NCBI GenBank assembly: GCA_963560005.1
Contig: CAUWNG010000035.1
Location: 1 to 19,256, forward strand
Direction: 5' to 3'
From: CAG-273 sp963560005
GTDB taxonomy: Bacteria > Bacillota > Clostridia > TANB77 > CAG-508
Length of the DNA: 19,256 nt
Numbering within the stretch: the first letter of the stretch is position 1; each line of letters opens with the position of its first letter. Below, one piece after another: positions 1 to 7,990 of this stretch. Position numbers and translations under genes: made by a program. Below the pieces are notes generated by a model. It was not told the origin of the DNA, did not search any database, and saw only the letters and a list, made by a program, of their open reading frames with translations.

Positions 1-433
1 TTTCTTTTTTATTTTTATTTAATAATATTTCTTTTAAACTTTTTATTTCATTTTTTAATTCTTCATTTTCAATTTCCTTTTTATTTTTTATTAAATTAAT
101 TATCTCATCTATTTCTACTTTATTATTATAAAATACTTTTTTTATTCCTTTTGAATACAAATAATTTTCTAATTCTTCTTTTTTATTTTCTAAAATAATT
201 ATTATTTTTATATTATTATTTTTATATTTTATTTTTTCAATTAAATCCTCTATTTTATTTTCACCAGGTATAATTTCACTTAAAATTAAATAATTAATTT
301 CTTTTTCATTTTCTAAAACTTCTAATACTCCTTCTTGATATTGAATATCATTCTTCAAAATTTCTAAACCTTCTACTTTTTTTAATTTATTATTTACATC
401 TGGATTTCCTAATGCAGTAATTATTTTTATCAT
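1..433 (-). CDS. CpaE/MinD-like ATPase, N-terminal part (cut by window edge)
   Basis: About 144 codons stay open from an ATG at 433 to the window edge, so only the N-terminus is seen. It begins MIKIITALGNPD and goes on with short hydrophobic strands alternating with charged helices (LILSEIIPGE, IKIIIILENKKEEL, KGIKKVFYN), the pattern of a receiver-like fold without an obvious phosphorylation site. I recall similar N-termini on CpaE-type ParA/MinD ATPases of Clostridia, which carry their P-loop domain further on, here outside the window. That identity is inference; the ATPase domain is not seen. The ATG at 433 is preferred over one at 442 because AGAAAGGA lies about nine bases upstream of 433 but only one base from 442. 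It follows the VirB4-like gene by a few bases, so the two are probably co-transcribed. The last part visible is lysine/glutamate-rich and probably a coiled-coil linker. Confidence 0.55.
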   Translation of the reverse strand, partial: MIKIITALGNPDVNNKLKKVEGLEILKNDIQYQEGVLEVLENEKEINYLILSEIIPGENKIEDLIEKIKYKNNNIKIIIILENKKEELENYLYSKGIKKVFYNNKVEIDEIINLIKNKKEIENEELKNEIKSLKEILLNKNKKE

Positions 434-438
434 TATTA

Positions 439-2275
439 TCATTCCTTTCTATTTTTATTTTCTGTTATTAACTTTTTTTCAAAATCACTTGATTCTATTT
501 TTATTAAAATATGTTCGTTACCCACAAACATTAAACATTCTCCTCTTTTTAGAGATTTAATTTCTATTTTTTCTTTTTCAGATAAATTTGTATATTCTTC
601 TAATATTTTTATATTTTCTTCTTCTAAAGAAAAAAATGTTTTTATTTCTGAATTATTTAAAATTGCTCTTCCATATATTCCTTCTTCTAAACTAAATAAA
701 TCTGATATGTCCTGTGTTATTGCTACACTACTTCCTCCATATTTTCTTATAGTTTTAAATATTTTATATATAAAACTAGCAACTTCTTTATTAGATGTTA
801 CTCCAATTAATCTCCATATTTCATCCATATATATAGCTTTTTTTACTTTTCTATTCCTTTTTATTTTATCCCAAAACATTTCAATGAATAAATACATTCC
901 ATATTTTAAATTTTCTTCTCCTAAATCATAAATATCAGCAACTATTAATTTATTTTCTATTTCTATATTTGTATAATTATTAAAAAAATTTAAAGATCCT
1001 TTTATAAATGGTATTAATTTTGTTTTAAATATTTTTGTTTTTTCATCTTCTTCAAATAACTTATATAAATCTTCCAATAAAGGCATATCCTCTGTTGTTT
1101 TAAATATTGGTTTAATATTTATTTTATTACTTTTTTCTTTAAATAAAGTTTTATCATCAAATGTTATTCCTTTTATTTTATAAACTTCTATTAATTTTTC
1201 TTCTATTATTGCTTTTTCTTCTTCATTTAAATCTCCAAATATTAAATTAAAAAATCCAGTTAATTTACTAATTTTGTTTGCTAAATATCCTTGTTCTCCT
1301 TCTTCCAAACTTTCTTGTCTAATATCAAGAACATTTATAAAAGTATTAGATCCGTGGTCCTATTTTCAATAATGTACCATTTAAGTTACTACATAATGCT
1401 TCATATTCTCTCTCTGGATCAATTATATATTGTTCTATTCCTAATAAACGGTTTCTTAATATTAATAATTTTGTATAAAAAGACTTTCCTGCACCGCTTG
1501 TTCCAAATATACACAAATTTGCATTTTTATATTTATTAGTATCATATCTATCTATAAATACCAAATAATTGTTATATATATTTGTCCCTACAAATATTCC
1601 TCTCTCATCAAAAATTGCAGAAGATATAAAGGGATATGTTGCAACTAACCCACTAGTTAAAACATTTCTTTTTGAAATTTCTTTAAGTTCTTCTCCATTT
1701 TTCATAAGAGGTATTGTTGATAAAAAAGACTGTTCTTGTCTAAAATATGCCCTTCTAGTTTGAATTCCTTTACTTTGTAATATTCCCTCTATTTTATTCA
1801 ACAAATATTCTAATTCTTTTATATTACTAGAAAATGTTGTTATATAAATATATAAAAAATATAAATCCTCATTATTTATTTGCATTTCTTTTCTAATATA
1901 TTTTGCATCATTATATGTAAAAGCAGCTATATCAATATCTTGTCTATTTTGATTATTATTTTTTAAATCTACACCAACATTTCCAATATGATATGTTAAA
2001 TCTCTAATTGTTTTATATACGTCTTGTTTCTCATAAAAAATAGAAATATTTAAATTAATATTTGTATCAATTAAAGATCTTAAAATTAGATCTTCTTGCT
2101 CTCTAAAATAATTAATTATTAAAATACTAGAATAGAACATATTATCTATTTCTATATACTTTGGATTCAATAAATTAATATAAGAAGGGCTTATCTTATC
2201 TTTTATAGAAAATGTTCCTTCTAAAAAAGTTAATTTTTCTTTAGTATTTTTGTTTTTTTTACATTTTTTAAAAAT
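439..2275 (-). pseudogene. VirB4-type secretion/conjugation ATPase, frameshifted
   Basis: Two reading frames together make a VirB4-family ATPase, the motor that powers type IV secretion or conjugation at the inner membrane. The upstream frame ends at 1346 and carries Walker A (GTSGAGKS, about residue 258) and IIDPEREYEAL; the downstream frame carries Walker B (AIYMDEIWRL, about residue 484), the YGGSSVAITQDISDLF segment typical of VirB4, and an intact C-terminus. Dropping one base at 1354 joins LLKIGP directly to GSNTFINVLDI, the expected family sequence, and gives about 611 residues. No slippery sequence is visible at the junction, so a mutation or a sequencing/assembly error is likelier than programmed frameshifting. 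Conserved sequence (FSIKDKISPSYINLLNPKY) extends upstream of the first TTG at 2170; a ribosome site AGGTGG at 2288-2283 lies seven bases before an ATT at 2275, taken here as a tentative start. Whether the gene is functional cannot be told from sequence. Confidence 0.75.
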
Positions 2276-2304
2276 TATATTTCCACCTACCTTTTACCTT
2301 TATA

Positions 2305-2871
2305 TCAATAATTTTCTAAAAAAATTCTGGAATTTAAAAAAGAGAATAAAATATCTATTATTTGATCTTTATTTGAAAAATCAGTAACAAAATTTCCACA
2401 TCTACTTAAACAATCTTTTATTTTAAAATATTTATCATTTAATTCTTCATAAATTAAATTTATATTATTTTCTTCTTTATTACTAAAGTATTTTAAAACA
2501 ATATAAAAATTTTTTGATGATGATTTTTTTTCATGATTTAAAGAATTAATATATTCTATATATTTATCAGAAATATTTATAATATTTTTATCTTCTTGTA
2601 TAGAATACTCTTTTATATCTGAAATATGTTTTGTTAAATCTTCTTTGTTACTTTGGATTAAAATTTGGAAATTAAAATTACATGTTTTTAAAAAAATTTT
2701 ATAAGAATTTAAAATTGATTCTTTTTCTAAATCAGACTTTAGATTAAAATTTATTGGATCTATTTTTATTATTTTTATATAAGAATTATCTTTTAATTCA
2801 ATAATTCCATTATCTAATATTTTATGATATGGGATCCAATCTTGAATTGAATTTATTTTATTTTTTTTCAT
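2305..2871 (-). CDS. VirB4 N-terminal-domain-like protein of the secretion cluster
   Basis: This encodes about 188 residues with no signal peptide or membrane segment. The start WIPYHKILDNGIIELKDNSYIKIIKIDPINF resembles the opening of Gram-positive VirB4/TraC-type proteins, where a short beta-rich domain precedes the ATPase; here it is a separate gene about 30 bases upstream of the VirB4-like ATPase. The most likely role is a partner or detached N-terminal domain of that ATPase, which is inference from resemblance and position. The ATG at 2871 is chosen because AAAGGA sits eight bases upstream; an in-frame GTG at 2877 is too close to it. It is the first gene after the promoter at 3051-3079 and so probably heads a leftward operon with the VirB4-like and CpaE-like genes. 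Confidence 0.55.
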   Translation of the reverse strand: MKKNKINSIQDWIPYHKILDNGIIELKDNSYIKIIKIDPINFNLKSDLEKESILNSYKIFLKTCNFNFQILIQSNKEDLTKHISDIKEYSIQEDKNIINISDKYIEYINSLNHEKKSSSKNFYIVLKYFSNKEENNINLIYEELNDKYFKIKDCLSRCGNFVTDFSNKDQIIDILFSFLNSRIFLENY

Positions 2872-2894
2872 GTACACTATCCTTTAATAAAAAA

Positions 2895-3016
2895 TTAAAT
2901 ATTTTAATCATATTGTAAATTATTTATTTTTTTAATAAATTACCAAGGGATTCAATAAAGATATTTATTAAGAAAAAACAATATGGGCAAATAAATACAA
3001 TATGATTAAAATTTAA
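2895..3016. repeat. Long inverted repeat in the leader of the secretion cluster
   Basis: ATTTTAATCATATTGTA at 2901-2917 is matched exactly by its reverse complement at 2996-3012, giving 17-base arms about 78 bases apart. Pairing can extend outward (TTAAAT/ATTTAA with a two-base bulge) and inward (TTTATTT/AAATAAA with a bulge). It lies between the promoter at 3051-3079 and the start codon at 2871, so it would be transcribed as leader RNA and could form a long hairpin near the ribosome site. It could also be a remnant of an inserted element. Neither role is shown by the sequence. Confidence 0.6.
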
Positions 3017-3050
3017 AAGGAGCCCTCTATTTCTAGAATAGCCTATATAC

Positions 3051-3079
3051 ATATTACATATATATATTATTTATGTCAA
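3051..3079 (-). promoter_or_regulatory. Sigma-A-type promoter for the leftward secretion cluster
   Basis: On the minus strand TTGACA (3079-3074) is followed after 17 bases by TAATAT (3056-3051), a consensus -35 and a 4/6 -10. Transcription would start near 3044, leaving a leader of about 170 bases before the ATG at 2871. Just upstream of the -35, three related words on the minus strand (CTCGAAATATG, GTCGAATAATG, AACGAATTTTC, between 3113 and 3082) look like repeated binding sites for a regulator. Confidence 0.6.
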
Positions 3080-3082
3080 GAA

Positions 3083-3578
3083 AATTCGTTTTTCATTATT
3101 CGACATATTTCGAGTTTTGACTAATTAATACTTCTATTTCTAATTGTTTTAAAAATTTTTTTATTTTTTGAATAAAAAATTTTATATTAGACATAATAAG
3201 AATATAAGATTAATATTAGTTGAACTAAGAGTAATGTGAGATTTAATTTTATGAGTTTTACATTATTCGAGCAAAGATTTATATTTGCTAAAATAATCTT
3301 TTGGTAAATATAAGTCGGCGATGAGAGTATATTATTTGTAATATTTTTATCTTTTCTCTTTTTTCTGTTATAGGTAATATATTCGAAGTTAAGATTATTC
3401 TTGTATATATAGTGATTATTACTAGTCCTATATAGGATGAATATAATTATATATATGTGTATTAATAGTCGAGCAAAAGATGAATATATTTGGTGTATAG
3501 TTTATTTTAATAGTAATATTAATTAGATTAAAAATTAGGTATATTTGTTCTAGCTGAAGATTAATATTAGTTTTATTG
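3083..3578. other. Long non-coding stretch between gyrB and the secretion cluster
   Basis: No convincing reading frame occurs on either strand. The stretch holds the upstream part of the leftward promoter, an exact 16-base direct repeat (AAGATTAATATTAGTT at 3206-3221 and 3557-3572), a 12-base palindrome (TCCTATATAGGA at 3426-3437) and six degenerate repeats listed separately. From about 3186 the plus strand has more G than C. It could be a regulatory or structural region, an undescribed RNA, or a decayed element; I cannot decide between these. Confidence 0.5.
3218..3566 (+). repeat. Six degenerate direct repeats of a CpG-containing motif
   Basis: Related words of about 19 bases start at 3218, 3265, 3313, 3381, 3467 and 3547, approximately RKTCGAGCWAARGATTAAT. 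The clearest are ATTCGAGCAAAGATTTAT (3265), AGTCGAGCAAAAGATGAAT (3467) and GTTCTAGCTGAAGATTAAT (3547); those at 3218 and 3313 are weaker. Start-to-start distances are 47, 48, 68, 86 and 80. Between 3121 and 3603 there are six CpG dinucleotides and five fall in these words, which argues for a preserved pattern rather than AT-rich noise. The function is unknown; protein binding sites are the simplest reading. Confidence 0.45.
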
Positions 3579-3617
3579 ATAATAGCAGGTAAAGATTTCG
3601 CTCTTACCTGCTATTAT
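3579..3617 (-). terminator. Strong hairpin at the 3' end of gyrB, possible terminator
   Basis: ATAATAGCAGGTAA (3579-3592) and its exact reverse complement (3604-3617) form a 14-base-pair stem with an 11-base loop, starting six bases after the gyrB stop codon. Neither side has a clear run of T, so it is a poor classical intrinsic terminator. It may end the dnaA-gyrB transcript inefficiently or protect its 3' end. Confidence 0.5.
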
Positions 3618-3622
3618 AATAA

Positions 3623-5536
3623 TTATATATCTAGGTTTTTAACAAATTTTGCATTCTTTTCAATAAATTCACGTCTTGGAGCTATCTCATCTCCCATTAA
3701 AACAGTAAATGTTTCATCTGCTTTAATTGCATCTTCTAAAGTAACCTTTATTAAAATTCTTGTTTCTGGATTCATAGTAGTTTCCCAAAGTTGCTCTGGA
3801 TTCATTTCTCCTAGACCTTTATATCTTTGTATATTTATTCCTTCTCTTCCTATTTCATTTAATTTTTGTTCCATCTCTTCATCAGAGTAACAATATATAT
3901 CTTTCATTCCTTTTTTAGCTAATTTATATAAAGGTGGTTGTGCTAAATAAACATTTCCATTTTCAATTAATGGCCTCATATACCTAAAGAAAAATGTTAA
4001 TAATAATGTTCTAATGTGTGCACCATCAACATCTGCATCTGCCATAATAATTACTTTTCCATATCTTATTTTAGTAATATCAAAATCTGCTCCTATTCCT
4101 GCACCAACAGCTAAAATTACAGGTTGTAATTTATCGTTATTATATATTTTATCAGCTCTTGATTTTTCTACATTAAGCATTTTTCCCCATAATGGAAGAA
4201 TAGCTTGAAATTTTCTATCTCTTCCTTGCTTTGCACTTCCTCCAGCAGAATCTCCCTCAACAATATAAACTTCACATAATTCTGCATTTTTTTCGCTACA
4301 ATCTGCTAGTTTGCCAGGTAAAGTTGAAGTTTCTAGAGCACTTTTTCTTCTAACTAATTCCCTTGCTTTTCTAGCAGCTTCTCTCGCCCTTGAAGCTGCA
4401 ATACACTTCTCTAAAATTGCTTTTGCCACAGAAGGGTTTTCCTCAAGAAATGTTGATAATGCTTCATTAACCATACTTGAAACAATTCCTGCTACATTAC
4501 TATTTCCTAATTTAGTTTTAGTTTGTCCTTCAAATTGTGGTTCTTTTACTTTTACTGAAACTACTGCTGTTATTCCTTCTCTAATATCTTCACCCTGTAA
4601 ATTTGAATCTTTTTCTTTTAATAAATTATGTGATTTAGCATAATCATTAAAAGATTTTGTAAGAGCTCTTTTAAAACCTTCTAAGTGAGTTCCACCTTCT
4701 ATAGTATTTATATTATTTACAAATGTTAATATATTTTCTGAATAGTTTGTAGTGTATTGAATAGCTATTTCTACTGGAACTTCTCCATCTTTTTCAATAT
4801 ATATTGGGCTTTTATGTAATACTTCCTTATTTTTATTTAAATATTCTACAAAAGAATTTAACCCACCTTCAAAATGAAATTCTGCCTTTTTTGGTGTCTC
4901 TCCTCTTGTATCTTCTATGTTTATTTTTAAACCTTTTGTTAAAAATGCAACTTCTCTAAATCTTTCTTCTAATGTTGCATAATCATATTCTAGAGTTTCA
5001 AAAATTGTTCCATCTGCTAAAAATCTTACTGTTGTTCCTGTTTCAGTAGTATCTCCTATTCTTGTTAATGATTGAACTGTTTTTCCTCTTTGAAATTTCA
5101 TTTGGAAAATACCACCATCTCTTTTTATTGTTACCTCTACCCATTCAGATAAAGCATTAACAACTGAAGCACCTACTCCATGTAATCCTCCAGAAACTTT
5201 ATATCCACTATCTCCTCCAAATTTTCCACCGGCATGAAGTTTTGTATATACTGTTTCTGCAGCAGATATTTTTGTTTTAGGATGTATATCAACAGGAATT
5301 CCTCTTCCATTATCAGCAACATATATAATATTTCCAGGTTCTATTTTTATATCAATTTTTGTACAATAACCTGATAAAGCCTCATCCACACAGTTATCTA
5401 CTATTTCATAAACCAAATGATGCAAACCTCTAATTGATACACTACCTATATACATTCCTGGTCTTTTTCTAACTGCTTCTAACCCTTCTAAAACCTGTAT
5501 TTGTTCTGCTCCATATTCATGTTCAAATTTTTCCAT
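3623..5536 (-). CDS. gyrB: DNA gyrase subunit B
   Basis: GyrB is the ATPase half of DNA gyrase, which introduces negative supercoils ahead of the fork. The 637 residues are full length for the Gram-positive form. Visible landmarks are the GHKL ATP site with YEIVDN (catalytic Glu44), DNGRGIP (75-81) and GGLHGVG (116-122), the QTKTKLGN loop (338-345), the TOPRIM motifs EGDSAGG (427-433) and DADVDG (500-505), and the C-terminal GLGEMNPEQLW. LPLWGKMLNVEK has Trp where many bacteria have Arg, a variant I recall from Clostridia. The ATG at 5536 follows a GGAGGG ribosome site and overlaps the end of remB by 14 bases. gyrA, often next, is not here; a hairpin follows instead. Confidence 0.98.
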   Translation of the reverse strand: MEKFEHEYGAEQIQVLEGLEAVRKRPGMYIGSVSIRGLHHLVYEIVDNCVDEALSGYCTKIDIKIEPGNIIYVADNGRGIPVDIHPKTKISAAETVYTKLHAGGKFGGDSGYKVSGGLHGVGASVVNALSEWVEVTIKRDGGIFQMKFQRGKTVQSLTRIGDTTETGTTVRFLADGTIFETLEYDYATLEERFREVAFLTKGLKINIEDTRGETPKKAEFHFEGGLNSFVEYLNKNKEVLHKSPIYIEKDGEVPVEIAIQYTTNYSENILTFVNNINTIEGGTHLEGFKRALTKSFNDYAKSHNLLKEKDSNLQGEDIREGITAVVSVKVKEPQFEGQTKTKLGNSNVAGIVSSMVNEALSTFLEENPSVAKAILEKCIAASRAREAARKARELVRRKSALETSTLPGKLADCSEKNAELCEVYIVEGDSAGGSAKQGRDRKFQAILPLWGKMLNVEKSRADKIYNNDKLQPVILAVGAGIGADFDITKIRYGKVIIMADADVDGAHIRTLLLTFFFRYMRPLIENGNVYLAQPPLYKLAKKGMKDIYCYSDEEMEQKLNEIGREGINIQRYKGLGEMNPEQLWETTMNPETRILIKVTLEDAIKADETFTVLMGDEIAPRREFIEKNAKFVKNLDI

Positions 5537-5780
5537 TTTTACCCTCCATTTTTCCTAAATCTATTCTTTTGGCTAATGTAGCTGAAGAAATATTTGAAAA
5601 ATATCCAATTTTTTGTTTATTTTTTTCAACAAGTATAAAACTTTTCTTGCGACCATTAGATACATCAATAACATTAAAATCTTTTTCTAATTTTTCAATA
5701 TTTTCTAATTTCATTAAATTAAAGATTCCTATAATGTCTTTTACATTCAAAATAACTTCTTGCCCAATATGTAAATACAT
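5523..5780 (-). CDS. remB: RemB-like DUF370 protein
   Basis: The 85 residues match the RemA/RemB (DUF370) family: MYLHIGQEVILNVKDIIGIFNL at the start and YFSNISSATLAKRID near the end, as in Bacillus YaaB/RemB. RemA proteins form ring-like oligomers that bind DNA and regulate matrix genes in Bacillus; the role of RemB is poorly known, so no target is claimed. The gene lies between recF and gyrB, its usual place, sharing one base with recF and 14 with gyrB, which implies translational coupling within the dnaA-gyrB operon. The last few residues (GKMEGKNGKI) lie in the overlap. Confidence 0.9.
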   Translation of the reverse strand: MYLHIGQEVILNVKDIIGIFNLMKLENIEKLEKDFNVIDVSNGRKKSFILVEKNKQKIGYFSNISSATLAKRIDLGKMEGKNGKI

Positions 5781-6856
5781 TAAAAAATTTCTCCTTTTTT
5801 AACATTATATAATTGATATTCAATACTACTATTAAATTTTTCTATTTCAATAGGTTCTGTACAAGTTATAATTACTTGTGTTTTTTCAATATTGTTTAAA
5901 AAACTTTTCCTTCTATTAGCGTCTAATTCAGACATAAAATCGTCTAAAAGTAATATTGGATAATCTTCTATATCGTCCTTTATAACGTGTAATTCTGCTA
6001 ATTTTAAAGATAACACTACAGTTCTATTTTGTCCTTGTGAACCATAAATACTTACTTCTTTATTGTTTATAAAAATATTAAAATCATCTCTATGAATTCC
6101 TTTAGTAGTATATCCTTTTATAATATCTAACTTTCTCCTCTGCTTCAATAAAGACAAAAAATTCTCTTTATTTTCACACTCTGAAATATAATTTAATTCT
6201 AATTTTTCTTTATTATCAGTTATTTTATAATGTATTTCATTTATTACAGCTTTTATTTTATTTATAAATTCATTTCTGTATCTAAATATTATTATAGCAT
6301 ATTCTGCCAATTTTTCATCCCATATATCTAATAATTCTTCTGATTTTTTTTGTTCTTTAATTTGTCTTAAATAATTATTTCTTTGTTCTAATATTTTTAA
6401 ATAAATATTTAAACAGTGAATATAATTTGGTCTTAATTGACCTATCATCATGTCTAAAAATCTTCGTCTTTTTTGTGGTCCATCTTTTAAAATATTTATA
6501 TCATCTGGAGAAAAAATAACTACATTTAACTTCCCTAGAATTTCACTCATTTTTTTAGTTTTTATTTCATTTAGGTAAATATATTTTTTATCTGCAATAT
6601 TAACTCTTATTGTGCCTTCCCTATCTTTTTTTTGATATTTTACAATTACACTTGCTTCATCTTTATTTAAATTAATAATTTCTTTATCTTTGCTTGTTCT
6701 AAATGATTTAGCATAAGCACAAAGAAATATTGATTCTATAATATTAGTTTTGCCTTGAGCATTTTCTCCATAAAAAATATTAATATTTTTATTTAAATTT
6801 ATTTTTTGTTCTTCATAGTTTCTAAAATTATGTAATTTAATTTCTTCTATAAACAT
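5780..6856 (-). CDS. recF: DNA replication and repair protein RecF
   Basis: RecF is an SMC-like ATPase that works with RecO and RecR to load RecA at single-strand gaps and stalled forks. The 358 residues are the usual length. Walker A is GENAQGKTN (30-38); the ABC-type signature is in YGSQGQNRTVVLSLKLAEL, and Walker B in YPILLLDDFMSELD followed by the D-loop. The N-terminal MFIEEIKLHNFRNYE is typical. It starts two bases after the dnaN stop codon and overlaps remB by one base, so it depends on the same transcript. The S4-domain gene that usually separates dnaN from recF in Firmicutes is missing. Confidence 0.97.
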   Translation of the reverse strand: MFIEEIKLHNFRNYEEQKINLNKNINIFYGENAQGKTNIIESIFLCAYAKSFRTSKDKEIINLNKDEASVIVKYQKKDREGTIRVNIADKKYIYLNEIKTKKMSEILGKLNVVIFSPDDINILKDGPQKRRRFLDMMIGQLRPNYIHCLNIYLKILEQRNNYLRQIKEQKKSEELLDIWDEKLAEYAIIIFRYRNEFINKIKAVINEIHYKITDNKEKLELNYISECENKENFLSLLKQRRKLDIIKGYTTKGIHRDDFNIFINNKEVSIYGSQGQNRTVVLSLKLAELHVIKDDIEDYPILLLDDFMSELDANRRKSFLNNIEKTQVIITCTEPIEIEKFNSSIEYQLYNVKKGEIF

Positions 6857-6858
6857 TT

Positions 6859-7974
6859 TTATTCCTTCATTCTAATTGGAAGTACCATATAAATATAATC
6901 TCCATCATCAACAGGTCTTATAATACATGGTGAAATGCTAGAACCAAAATCTATAAATACTTCCTGATCATCAATAGCTCTTAATGCATCTAAAAAATAT
7001 TTTGGATTAAATCCAGCTTCTAAATTTTTTCCTTCTGTAGAAACATACATTTCTTCCTTTGCATCTCCAGTTTGATTTGTACAAGAAATTGTAACCTTTC
7101 CTATATCTACCAAAACTTTTACTGGATATTTTTTTTCTTTTTCTATACTTGAAGCTGAAATTAAACTTACTCTTTCAAAACAATTTTGTATTGCATTTTT
7201 ATCAACTCTTATTCTTGTTTCCCAATTACTTGGAATTACACTAGAATAATTTAAAAATTCTCCATCTAATAATCTTGTAACTATTTTACATTTTTCCATT
7301 TCAAATAATGCTTGATTTTTAGAAATTCCTATTTGAATCATATCAAAAGAATCTAATAATATTTTATTAATTTCATTTAATGTTCTTCCAGGAATTACTG
7401 CTGAAAAGTCATTTACTTTATTATTTAAAAATTTACTTTTCCAAGCTAATCTAAAACCATCAACAGCTACAACATTAAGCTTATTTTCTTTTATTTCAAA
7501 TAAACAACCTGTAAATATTGGTCTATTTTCTTCTGCACTAACAGCAAAAATTGTTTTTTTAACCATATCTTTTAAACAATTTTGTTCTAACTGTATTGAA
7601 TTCTCTATATCTATTTTTGGTAATTCTGGAAACTCTTCTGGATTCATTGTAGCTAATTTATATAAAGAACCTTCACATTCAATTACTAATAAATTATTTT
7701 CATTTACAGTTATAGTAATTTCTGTATCTGGTAATCTTCTTATAATTTCACTAAACATTATACTATTTACAACTGTTGCACCTTGTTCTTTTACATCACA
7801 TTCTATAATATATTCTATTCCTATTTCTAAATCATAAGTTGTAAATTTAACATTATTTTCATTTGTTTGTATTAGTATGCCTTCTAATATAGGCATTGTT
7901 GTTTTAGAAGCTACAGCTTTTGTTACGGAATTAATAGCTTTAAGCAAATTATCTTTTTCACATATCATTTTCAT
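6859..7974 (-). CDS. dnaN: DNA polymerase III sliding clamp (beta subunit)
   Basis: The 371-residue protein is the ring-shaped clamp that tethers DNA polymerase III to its template and recruits repair enzymes. The family pattern is clear: LLKAINSVTKAVASKTTMPILEG near the N-terminus, LATMNPEEFPELP in domain 1, and the C-terminal DDGDYIYMVLPIRM found in nearly all clamps. The ATG at 7974 has AAAGGAGA upstream; an ATG two codons later is an alternative. It directly abuts the DNA-unwinding part of the origin, so its leader RNA crosses that element. No separate promoter could be recognised, and transcription is probably from the dnaA promoter. Confidence 0.97.
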   Translation of the reverse strand: MKMICEKDNLLKAINSVTKAVASKTTMPILEGILIQTNENNVKFTTYDLEIGIEYIIECDVKEQGATVVNSIMFSEIIRRLPDTEITITVNENNLLVIECEGSLYKLATMNPEEFPELPKIDIENSIQLEQNCLKDMVKKTIFAVSAEENRPIFTGCLFEIKENKLNVVAVDGFRLAWKSKFLNNKVNDFSAVIPGRTLNEINKILLDSFDMIQIGISKNQALFEMEKCKIVTRLLDGEFLNYSSVIPSNWETRIRVDKNAIQNCFERVSLISASSIEKEKKYPVKVLVDIGKVTISCTNQTGDAKEEMYVSTEGKNLEAGFNPKYFLDALRAIDDQEVFIDFGSSISPCIIRPVDDGDYIYMVLPIRMKE

Positions 7975-7990
7975 TTTTCAAGCATCTCCT

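Noticed and set aside
1340..1365. Programmed ribosomal frameshift in the VirB4-like gene
   Set aside because: No slippery heptamer or following stem is visible; an indel or assembly error is simpler.
1..2871. Prophage or integrative element
   Set aside because: No integrase, relaxase, attachment-site repeat or adjacent tRNA is visible at this end.
3426..3437. TCCTATATAGGA palindrome as a specific operator
   Set aside because: An isolated 12-base, mostly A/T palindrome in AT-rich DNA with no gene start beside it is weak evidence alone.
3218..3566. Degenerate repeats as a CRISPR array
   Set aside because: Repeats are short, poorly conserved and unevenly spaced, with no cas genes nearby.
3576..3890. 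Open frame antisense to the gyrB 3' end and hairpin
   Set aside because: It crosses the gyrB hairpin and coding end, with no family resemblance or upstream ribosome site.
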